From Actinomycetota bacterium (GTDB lineage: Bacteria; Actinomycetota; Humimicrobiia; Humimicrobiales; Humimicrobiaceae), in NCBI GenBank assembly GCA_028717265.1, contig JAQUOE010000009.1, positions 1-48,901 of the forward strand: a stretch of 48,901 nt of DNA, read 5' to 3'. Within the stretch, counting starts at the first letter, position 1. Each line of letters begins with the position of its first letter. This document shows positions 42,997 through 48,901 of the stretch, piece after piece. The position numbers were made by a program, and so were the translations under genes. The notes below the pieces were generated by a model, which was not told where the DNA came from, searched no databases, and was given only the letters and a program-made list of their open reading frames with translations.

Positions 42997-43611
42997 CTAT
43001 TTCATAAGAATATTCTGAGGATAATAAATTCCAGTATCCGTGATCAAAAGATCGACCTTGATATCATTTTTAGATACAGGAATCATATCAATTACCTGGA
43101 TATCAAAACAAAGTGATATTTTTTTAACTCTCTTTGGAATATGCGCGAGAAGTCTATCATAAAAACCGCGGCCGTATCCCAGACGGTTAAGATTTCTATC
43201 GAATACCACTCCCGGGACAACAGCCAGATCCATATCGGAGATTTTAGCTTTCTCGCATAAGACAGAATTGGGTTCCATGATACCATAAGCTCCTCTCTTT
43301 AACTGCTTTTTCGTATCATCTACATAGAAGAGTTTTAACCGTTGGCCACTGACTCGCGGAAGAATAATATTTTTACCGTCTTTCAAAGCTTTATTTATGA
43401 CAATTGTAGTGTCAACTTCGCTTCCGAAAGGATAATAAATCAAGATGTTATTCGAATCGGTATAATAATCCGTATCGAAAAATTTCTCTGCTATGATATT
43501 GCTAACTTCTTTTCTAAACGGGATCAGCAGATTATCTCTTTTATCCTGTAGTATTTTTCTTATGTTTTTTTTTAAAAATCCGGTACTCTCGAATTCATTA
43601 TCATTATTCAT
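42997..43611 (-). CDS. 5-formyltetrahydrofolate cyclo-ligase
   Basis: A 204-residue folate enzyme (MTHFS family) that converts 5-formyl-THF to methenyl-THF using ATP. The N-terminal part has KNIRKILQDKRDNLLIPFRK. YYPFGSEVDTTIVINKALKD is the substrate block, and VVPGVVFDRNLNRLGYGRGF followed by YDR is the ATP-binding signature. LLITDTGIYYP ends it. Its ATG overlaps the stop of the upstream DegV gene by eight bases, consistent with one transcript running to the left. Confidence 0.92.
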   Translation of the reverse strand: MNNDNEFESTGFLKKNIRKILQDKRDNLLIPFRKEVSNIIAEKFFDTDYYTDSNNILIYYPFGSEVDTTIVINKALKDGKNIILPRVSGQRLKLFYVDDTKKQLKRGAYGIMEPNSVLCEKAKISDMDLAVVPGVVFDRNLNRLGYGRGFYDRLLAHIPKRVKKISLCFDIQVIDMIPVSKNDIKVDLLITDTGIYYPQNILMK

Positions 43612-44449
43612 AAAAAGTTATACCAAGACCTCCTGGTCCAAGATGAGAACCGACTACGATACCAATATCTACCCTGTATATTTTTTTGGGATTAAATGCC
43701 TCTTTTATCTTTTTATACATTTCATCCGCATCGTCTTTTGCATCAGAGTCTCCTATTGATACCATAAGATTTTCGGGATTTTTTACCATAGTTTTCATGG
43801 AATTTATTAATTCTGTTTTAGCCTGATTCCATCTTCTGGCAGTTTTAAATTGAGATATCTCGCCATCATGAATAGTGAGTATTGGCTTTATCTCTAAAAG
43901 TGAAGCGATAAGTCCTTTCGCCTTTCCTATTCTCCCGCCTTTTTTTAAATATTCCAGAGTACTGGGTACGATTAGAACTTTAATCTTTGATTTTAAATCA
44001 TGCACTTCCTTTAAGATCTCTTCTTTTGATTTACCCTCATTAGCGAGTTGAGCTGCTTTTATTACCATAAAACCAAGGGGCATATGAACACATTCGGAAT
44101 CGATTATTTCTATGTCACTACCTGGCATTTCCTTTTTTGCCATCTCCGCAGAATTTATAGTACCGGACATTTTTTTTGAAATATGGATGGAGATAACGCT
44201 ATCACTTGTTTTAAGGATATCCGAATATAGCTCTATAAAATTTTTTGGGGTAGGCTGGGTTGTAGTGGGCAGTTTTTCAGATGATCTGATTTTTTTATAA
44301 AATTCTTTTATTGTTATATCTTTTCCATTATCCAGAAAACTTTCCTCACCAAAGATTACTGAAAGCGGTATAGTCTTTATATCCAATTCTTTCACCAAAT
44401 ACTCAGGTATATCAGAAGTACTATCGGTAACTATTGCTACTTTACTCAT
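43604..44449 (-). CDS. DegV family fatty acid-binding protein
   Basis: A 281-residue DegV protein. These bind a fatty acid and may hand it to the FakA kinase. VAIVTDSTSDIPEYLVKELD is the diagnostic start. SEKLPTTTQPTPKNFIELYS, VISIHISKKMSGTINSAEMA, and EIIDSECVHMPLGFMVI follow. KVLIVPSTLEYLKKGGRIGK and IKPILTIHDGEI are the usual C-terminal blocks. AAGGAGGTTAA precedes ATG at four bases. No FakA gene is in the window. Neighbours are purine nucleoside phosphorylase upstream and the folate cyclo-ligase downstream. Confidence 0.93.
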   Translation of the reverse strand: MSKVAIVTDSTSDIPEYLVKELDIKTIPLSVIFGEESFLDNGKDITIKEFYKKIRSSEKLPTTTQPTPKNFIELYSDILKTSDSVISIHISKKMSGTINSAEMAKKEMPGSDIEIIDSECVHMPLGFMVIKAAQLANEGKSKEEILKEVHDLKSKIKVLIVPSTLEYLKKGGRIGKAKGLIASLLEIKPILTIHDGEISQFKTARRWNQAKTELINSMKTMVKNPENLMVSIGDSDAKDDADEMYKKIKEAFNPKKIYRVDIGIVVGSHLGPGGLGITFYE

Positions 44450-44483
44450 TTAACCTCCTTTTTTGATTTCTAATTATTATAAT

Positions 44484-45341
44484 TTATGCTTTTTTTAAAA
44501 TATTTTCAATTAATCTGGCAATCTTTTCACTTATAATAATTTCTTTTGCGTAACCTTCAGAATGTCTGAATTTCTTATCTTTCCCGAAAGCGGATTTCTT
44601 TAAGCCTGCAATGTTCCTTATATGGGACAGGCCGAGTACCTTAATTTTTAGAAAATTTGCCATTATGACTTCCGGAACAGTTGACATACCTACCGCATCC
44701 GCTCCTAATTTATACATAGCATTTATTTCTGCATTGGTCTCAAGAATAGGTCCTTTTACACCAGCATATACACCTTTCTTTAATTTTAGACCAGAATCCT
44801 TTTCTGAGCTAAATGCTATATCCGATAATTTTTTGTCATAAGGGCAACTCATATCGATAAAATAATCATGCTCCATATCATATTTACTGCCGAAGAAAGG
44901 ATTATCAGCCATTAGATTTATGTGGTCCTTTATGATCATTATATCGTCTTCGGCAAATCCGGGATTTATCCCTCCTGCTGAGTTAGTTACTATTAAATTG
45001 GCGGCTGATAAATAAGATAATAAACTGACGGGGTACACTACTTCCTTTATATCATATCCTTCGTATAGATGAAGTCTTCCGCAGAATATCAGAATATTTT
45101 TATTTTCCAGATTTCCATAAATAATTGTTTTGCCATGTCCGGGTATTTTCGGAGCAGACATATGGGGTACGTCGGCTATTTCAAGGGTAATTTTATTTTG
45201 AAGGGGTAAGAATTTTATGCTTTTTTCCAGGAATGATCCAAGTATCAATCCAAAGTCGATTCTTTGAGGTATACCACGTGTGCTCAGGTAGTCATATGTC
45301 TCTTTAAGTCTTTTTTTTATTTGAAAAGCTGATTCATTCAT
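44484..45341 (-). CDS. Purine nucleoside phosphorylase (PNP I/PunA type)
   Basis: A 285-residue enzyme that splits purine nucleosides with phosphate. The ATG giving MNESAFQIKKRLKETYDYL is preferred because homologues begin there. Another ATG nine codons upstream is possible. FGLILGSFLEKSIKFL is the start block, with a Phe replacing the second Gly of the usual LGSGLG. PHMSAPKIPGHGKTIIYG, CGRLHLYEGYD, IVTNSAGGINPGFAEDDIMI and IKDHINLMADNPFFG follow. VGMSTVPEVIMAN is near the C-terminus. The Asn-Ser-Ala-Gly-Gly and Ser-Thr-Val-Pro-Glu residues for the base and sugar are intact. Confidence 0.92.
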   Translation of the reverse strand: MNESAFQIKKRLKETYDYLSTRGIPQRIDFGLILGSFLEKSIKFLPLQNKITLEIADVPHMSAPKIPGHGKTIIYGNLENKNILIFCGRLHLYEGYDIKEVVYPVSLLSYLSAANLIVTNSAGGINPGFAEDDIMIIKDHINLMADNPFFGSKYDMEHDYFIDMSCPYDKKLSDIAFSSEKDSGLKLKKGVYAGVKGPILETNAEINAMYKLGADAVGMSTVPEVIMANFLKIKVLGLSHIRNIAGLKKSAFGKDKKFRHSEGYAKEIIISEKIARLIENILKKA

Positions 45342-45368
45342 AAGATATAAAGACACCCTGCAGGCCAT

Positions 45369-45501
45369 AATGTATTATTTTTTAAATTTTAGCATACTTT
45401 TATGAAAAAAATTATTATTTTGGATTTTTTGCTATAATCCTATATAATCTTTCTATTATTTTTTATCTTTTATTTTGATTTTTATATTCCGGAGTGAATA
45501 A
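45369..45501. promoter_or_regulatory. Divergent intergenic region between the PNP and LivK-like genes
   Basis: TATAAT at 45433-45438 may serve the plus-strand binding-protein gene, but there is no good -35 in front. On the minus strand TGCTAAAAT (about 45395) looks like an extended -10 for the PNP gene. A GGAGTG lies seven bases before the plus-strand ATG. The region is AT-rich and holds nothing else I recognise. Confidence 0.35.
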
Positions 45502-46695
45502 ATGAATTCAAAAAGAATATTTTTAATCCCTGTTTTTAAACTTTCTTTCCTGTTTTTAATGTTTTTTTTATCAATTTACTTACTTGTTAATCTCCAGGCA
45601 TGCGAATCAAAACAAAGAGTGATCAAGATAGGCAACCAGTCAGTTCTTTCAGGTGAATACAAATCTTTCGGAGAAAATCAGCTGGTCAGCATAGAACTTG
45701 CTGCTTCAAAATTGTCTCCGGTAAGAATAGGCGGATTCGACTATGAAATCCAGATTATCACCAAAGATGATGAAGGTAATCCTGAGAAAGCTTTTCTGAT
45801 TGCACAGGAGATGATAGACGAGGGAGTAGCCGGTGTAATAGGATCGACATTTGATGGGACGACTAAAGCTTCCATACCAGTTTATGATGAATATAACATA
45901 CCTGTAATCTCTCCATCTGCTCAGGATCCGGAAATCTCGGGGATAGGAAATAATTTTTTTAGAATGCTGATGAATAATGAACAGAAAGTAGAAAATATTG
46001 CCGAATTTATTAAAAATGAAATCAATCCTCAGAAAATCATACTTATAAATAACCAGGAGGAATATTCCATAGGGCTGGTAGATTATCTGAAACAAGTATT
46101 GTCTGATAATGGCATTGAAACTCTGCAGCCAATGTCAATAAAAATAAATGAAGAAGATGCAGGTATTATTGCAGAGAATTTATTAATAGAGGGTCCTGAT
46201 ACGATATTTTATTGTGCAAGTTATAATGAGGTGGCAACTCTCATATCCAGAGTTAGAGAAATTGGCCTGGAGTCAAAATTCATAACAGAAACACTTGGAA
46301 TGGATGATAATATTTTTGTATTATCGAATGCTCAATATCTTGAAGGTTTGATTGCAGTGATTCCGGAACCTCCTTCTCTGGCTGATTATTCTCAAGATCC
46401 CAAAGCTGTAAGTTTCTGGTATGATTTTAATAATTATTTAAACCGAATGGATGATACCGACATAAGCATTGATGGCCCCGGACCATATGCTCCCTATAGT
46501 TATGATTCTGTTTTCGTGATTATTGAAGCGATGAAAAAGGCCAATTCCATTTTGCCTCAAGATTACATAGATGAACTCAGAACCATTTCTTATGATGGAA
46601 TCGCAGGGCACATTGAGTTTGATTCCATTGGCGATAGAATAAATCCATTATCGACAGTCTTTGTGGTAAAAGACGGCGCATGGGTAAGATATTAA
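45502..46695 (+). CDS. LivK-like periplasmic binding lipoprotein (orphan)
   Basis: A 397-residue type 1 periplasmic binding protein. The signal peptide is long and basic at its start, and ends in the lipobox LQAC with Cys at 34. The mature part begins with VIKIGNQSVLSGEYKSFGEN, followed by FDYEIQIITKDDEGNPEKAF and VAGVIGSTFDGTTKASIPVY, the branched-chain amino-acid/amide-binding fold. IPVISPSAQDPEIS is the ligand-side loop. IEFDSIGDRINPLSTVFVVK is the usual C-terminal block. No LivHMGF-type permease or ATPase is near. It may share a remote transporter or serve as a sensor subunit. It ends tail to tail with the next gene, with four bases of overlap. Confidence 0.88.
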   Translation: MNSKRIFLIPVFKLSFLFLMFFLSIYLLVNLQACESKQRVIKIGNQSVLSGEYKSFGENQLVSIELAASKLSPVRIGGFDYEIQIITKDDEGNPEKAFLIAQEMIDEGVAGVIGSTFDGTTKASIPVYDEYNIPVISPSAQDPEISGIGNNFFRMLMNNEQKVENIAEFIKNEINPQKIILINNQEEYSIGLVDYLKQVLSDNGIETLQPMSIKINEEDAGIIAENLLIEGPDTIFYCASYNEVATLISRVREIGLESKFITETLGMDDNIFVLSNAQYLEGLIAVIPEPPSLADYSQDPKAVSFWYDFNNYLNRMDDTDISIDGPGPYAPYSYDSVFVIIEAMKKANSILPQDYIDELRTISYDGIAGHIEFDSIGDRINPLSTVFVVKDGAWVRY

Positions 46696-47570
46696 TCCCT
46701 GACAATAAAATTTAACGTTTTTGGAACTATCTTAAAACTGGCAGGTAGCTTGCAGATATATTCTCCGTCAGCAAAAACACTGAACCTGTATTCACTATCG
46801 ATAAAGAAGCTGTCATTTCTGAAAATCTCGACATGTGTATCTTCGACATGTTTTCCCTCATAGACTTTTGGAAAAATTTTTATAAAGTGCAATTTACTCA
46901 TTCTTTTAATTATACATATATCAAATACCCCATCCTGATGATCCGCTGCAGGAGTTATTTTCATGCCGCCTCCATACATGGGCATGTTAGCGACTGCGAT
47001 CATCATTCCACAGATCTCTCTTTGATTGCCACTATAATCTATAAAGAATTTCTTTGATTTAAATGTGATCAGAGTTTTATATACGGCATATGTATATTTC
47101 ATTGGCCCCCTTAACGGCAGGCGGGTGTTATTTGCAAGATCGTTTACCTGTGAATCAAAACCTGAACCAGCAACGCAAAGATAATAATATTTGCCATTTA
47201 TAAGACCAAGATCTATTCTTTTCGTTCTGCCTTTCTTTATGATCTGACAGCAGGTTCTGATATCAGAAGGAATTCCAAGACTTGTTGAGATATCATTTCC
47301 TGAGCCGGTTGGTATTACACCCAGCTTTTTATCGGTTCCTGCCAGAGCATTTGCAATATAGTGAACGGTGCCATCGCCTCCCACGGCTATGAAATTAGAG
47401 AAATCATTATTCAGGTTATCTTTCACAGTGTCAAAAATATCCTGCGAGTCTTTACTTATATGAATATGATAGTCCAATTGAATTTTTTGGAATTCAGATT
47501 CAATAAGTTCTTTCGTTCCGAGAGCGTTTCCTTTTGCAGCAACGGGATTTAAAATTATAAGTGTTTTCAT
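46692..47570 (-). CDS. Diacylglycerol kinase family lipid kinase (YegS/DgkB-like)
   Basis: A 292-residue soluble lipid kinase. LIILNPVAAKGNALGTKELI is the start. The nucleotide part is FIAVGGDGTVHYIANALAG at about 80-98, with the GGDGT motif. GVIPTGSGNDISTSLGIP is the second signature. MMIAVANMPMYGGGMKITP and ADHQDGVFDICII form the C-terminal sandwich. Members phosphorylate diacylglycerol or sphingoid/other lipids, and DgkB-type enzymes recycle diacylglycerol made by envelope polymer synthesis. The substrate here is unknown. The start is ATG with a weak upstream site, in a gap of 200 bases shared with a plus-strand gene. Confidence 0.92.
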   Translation of the reverse strand: MKTLIILNPVAAKGNALGTKELIESEFQKIQLDYHIHISKDSQDIFDTVKDNLNNDFSNFIAVGGDGTVHYIANALAGTDKKLGVIPTGSGNDISTSLGIPSDIRTCCQIIKKGRTKRIDLGLINGKYYYLCVAGSGFDSQVNDLANNTRLPLRGPMKYTYAVYKTLITFKSKKFFIDYSGNQREICGMMIAVANMPMYGGGMKITPAADHQDGVFDICIIKRMSKLHFIKIFPKVYEGKHVEDTHVEIFRNDSFFIDSEYRFSVFADGEYICKLPASFKIVPKTLNFIVRD

Positions 47571-47738
47571 TTCTTTTTATCCTGTTGGTCAAATATGACA
47601 AAATTTTCATTATACCTCATCATTAATGAATCAATCCATAAAGAACGTCGAAAAATCTATATTTTATTGGACTGTTTTTGGAGATAATTGTTTTAATGAT
47701 TGTTAAAGATGTTCTATTCCCTGTACTGTCCGGATTTA

Positions 47739-47765
47739 TTGACTTTTTATAATGCCTATTATAAT
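47739..47765 (+). promoter_or_regulatory. Possible promoter of the AmaP-like gene
   Basis: TTGACT and TATAAT are separated by 15 bases, shorter than ideal. An overlapping TATTAT is three bases closer. Start would be near 47772, 36 bases before the ATG that has GGAGGTG in front. Confidence 0.4.
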
Positions 47766-47807
47766 CTTTAAATGTTTTTAAAAAATAAAGGATTGTGGAG
47801 GTGTTAT

Positions 47808-48437
47808 ATGAATATATTTAACAAGATAGTAGTAATGCTGATACTGATATTTCTGATCGGTTTCTCAATTGTTTCTATGGTGAATGTTTTCGCAGGATAT
47901 TTTGAATGGTCAAGTCTGGCTGCGCAAATCTTTAATCCTGCAAATAGTATAAATGCATTTGTTGCATTTCTTGCTTTAGTGGCTGTATTTGCAATAAGCG
48001 TATTTCTTCTGATTTTGGAGTTCTATAGAAAAAAAACAAGAGTGGCTAATATATCCAGTTCTAAAACAGGAAATGCCATGGTAACTATAGAAACAGTAGC
48101 CGGACAGATCAAAAATGAAGTGACTAAAATAGACGGAGTAGAAGACGTCAGGGTAAAGATAGTTCCAAAACCAACAGGGATAATAATAGATATGAACGCC
48201 AGGTTAAGCGATGATTCAGATATTCCTGACAAGATGCAGGAAATAATAAATAGAGCTTCCGGTATTGTATCGGATAAGCTTGGCATTAAAGTTGTAAAAA
48301 CGAACCTTACCATTATCGGCCTTGTTTCAGGCGGAGAAGGGGGAAAATCGAAGAAAAAAAATACAAAGGAAAAAGCGGCTGAAGCTGTACCGGCAGAGGT
48401 CGAAGATATTATCGAAACGGAAGATGACGATGAGTAA
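47808..48437 (+). CDS. AmaP-like membrane protein (Asp23 family anchor)
   Basis: A 209-residue protein with two N-terminal membrane helices (about 8-30 and 48-71), then a soluble Asp23-type alpha/beta domain. GNAMVTIETVAGQIKNEVTK, VRVKIVPKPTGIIIDMNARL and SDKLGIKVVKTNLTIIGLV make up that domain. The tail is Lys-rich and then acidic. In Staphylococcus AmaP anchors Asp23 in the membrane and helps with the alkaline and cell-wall stress response. I chose the ATG right after GGAGGTG at four bases. A longer frame from 47772 has no ribosome site. No Asp23 gene is in the window. Confidence 0.85.
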   Translation: MNIFNKIVVMLILIFLIGFSIVSMVNVFAGYFEWSSLAAQIFNPANSINAFVAFLALVAVFAISVFLLILEFYRKKTRVANISSSKTGNAMVTIETVAGQIKNEVTKIDGVEDVRVKIVPKPTGIIIDMNARLSDDSDIPDKMQEIINRASGIVSDKLGIKVVKTNLTIIGLVSGGEGGKSKKKNTKEKAAEAVPAEVEDIIETEDDDE

Positions 48438-48438
48438 G

Positions 48439-48469
48439 CCGGAGAAATAATCTGGATTATTTATTCTGG
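48439..48469 (+). terminator. Weak hairpin after the AmaP-like gene
   Basis: CCGGAG-AAATAAT can pair with ATTATTT-A-TTCTGG around CTGG, with one bulged base and two G-T pairs. It has no strong T tract, so it may be a weak terminator or chance. Confidence 0.3.
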
Positions 48470-48565
48470 TAATTAAGATTAAATCGGGGAATTAAGGTTT
48501 TGGAATATAACCAAGATCGGGCTGGCTAAAAAAGTATCGATCTCGTAGAGCATGTTTAGTATAAA

Positions 48566-48639
48566 GCGGACTTAGTATATTGGTAGTACATGAGCTTCCC
48601 AAGCTCAAGAGGCGGGTTCGATTCCCGTAGTCCGCTCCA
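48566..48639 (+). tRNA. tRNA-Gly(CCC)
   Basis: The full cloverleaf is seen. The acceptor stem is GCGGACT with AGTCCGC, the D arm is GTAT/GTAC, and the anticodon stem is TGAGC with GCTCA. The anticodon loop is TTCCCAA, giving CCC, which reads GGG (Gly). The T arm is GCGGG-TTCGATT-CCCGT. Discriminator T and an encoded CCA end (48637-48639) follow, 74 bases in all. GGG is read by this anticodon only, so it should back up a UCC tRNA. Confidence 0.95.
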
Positions 48640-48659
48640 TAGATGAAAGGAAGAGCAAT

Positions 48660-48812
48660 ATGGCAGACATACTATCGGAACTTGATAAATATATCCCTGA
48701 AGATAATCCCAGAAAATGGGCAAAACTCTCAAGCGATGTTGATTTCAGAAGACTTCAATTAACCCTTTTAAAAGAGATACTTATTGAATTAAAGCAAATA
48801 AATGCCAAATAA
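48660..48812 (+). CDS. Small 50-residue protein after tRNA-Gly, unknown
   Basis: A short frame, starting MADILSELDKYIPEDNPRKW, with GAAAGGAAGAG before ATG at six bases. AKLSSDVDFRRLQLTLLKEI and a helical, charged end follow. The composition is soluble, with probable helices. It lies 20 bases downstream of the tRNA and may be co-transcribed. I do not recognise it. Confidence 0.55.
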   Translation: MADILSELDKYIPEDNPRKWAKLSSDVDFRRLQLTLLKEILIELKQINAK

Positions 48813-48814
48813 CC

Positions 48815-48860
48815 GGTGACCTCATGAATACAAATAACAGTTTTGATATAATAGGTCACC
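48815..48860 (+). promoter_or_regulatory. Inverted repeat flanking an extended -10 box at the right end
   Basis: GGTGACCT and AGGTCACC are perfect 8-bp arms, 30 bases apart. TGATATAAT (extended -10) sits directly before the right arm. It might be a looping operator or a promoter for a gene beyond the window. Alternatively the arms form a long-loop hairpin after the small gene. Confidence 0.35.
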
Positions 48861-48901
48861 ATAACATATTTTATCCGGGATATCTTTGAAGTAAATTTAA
48901 A

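Noticed and set aside
1-48901. CRISPR arrays, insertion sequences, rRNA genes
   Set aside because: I saw no regularly spaced repeats, transposase frames or rRNA sequence in any part.

Overview
The window is a low-GC, gene-dense bacterial chromosome segment. It looks like an anaerobic, Gram-positive-type heterotroph from an uncultivated lineage. The reasons are a full division and cell-wall (dcw) cluster that ends in sepF and divIVA, a MurE with the meso-diaminopimelate motif DNPR, lipoprotein signals on the binding proteins, frequent GTG and TTG starts, and GGAGGTGAT-type ribosome binding sites. The gene order ftsZ-pgeF-yggS-sepF-(proC)-divIVA occurs in Actinobacteria and Firmicutes. I cannot place the organism more precisely from sequence alone.

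Left part (1-9064) is a carbohydrate locus. It holds the end of a GH16 beta-glucanase, a cytoplasmic GH2 beta-mannosidase, and a complete Opp/Dpp-type ABC importer of the class used for oligosaccharides: one binding lipoprotein, two permeases and two ATPases. The binding protein is very unusual. Its two halves are in swapped order, so it reads as a natural circular permutation of a family 5 solute-binding protein. A GC-rich hairpin lies between the binding protein gene and the permeases.

9218-12307 is a tight three-gene unit: a calcineurin-like metallophosphoesterase, cyclic 2,3-diphosphoglycerate synthetase and 2-phosphoglycerate kinase. The last two are the known pathway from 2-phosphoglycerate to cyclic 2,3-diphosphoglycerate, an osmolyte and phosphate store best known from thermophilic methanogens. 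The phosphoesterase overlaps the synthetase gene and is a candidate turnover enzyme.

12304-15875 contains small envelope or unknown proteins, an FmdB-type zinc ribbon protein and the exonuclease VII subunits xseA and xseB.

16119-38333 is the dcw cluster: mraZ, rsmH, ftsL-like, ftsI, murE, murF, mraY, murD, ftsW, murG, murC, murB, ddl, ftsQ, ftsA, ftsZ, pgeF, yggS, sepF, proC, divIVA and a DUF167 gene. Putative MraZ boxes with 10-bp spacing precede it. ftsQ has no ATG, GTG or TTG before its membrane segment and probably starts at ATT.

38500-42186 is a possible signalling unit. A good promoter precedes a CpaE/MinD-like ATPase, a double excisionase-type helix-turn-helix protein, two very small membrane-type proteins (53 and 23 residues), a membrane HD-GYP c-di-GMP phosphodiesterase and a membrane protein of unknown function. 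42198-45341 on the minus strand is purine nucleoside phosphorylase, DegV, 5-formyltetrahydrofolate cyclo-ligase and a family 2 glycosyltransferase. The right end has an orphan LivK-like lipoprotein, a diacylglycerol kinase family protein, an AmaP-like protein, tRNA-Gly(CCC) and a 50-residue unknown protein. I saw no CRISPR array, insertion sequence, integrase or rRNA.
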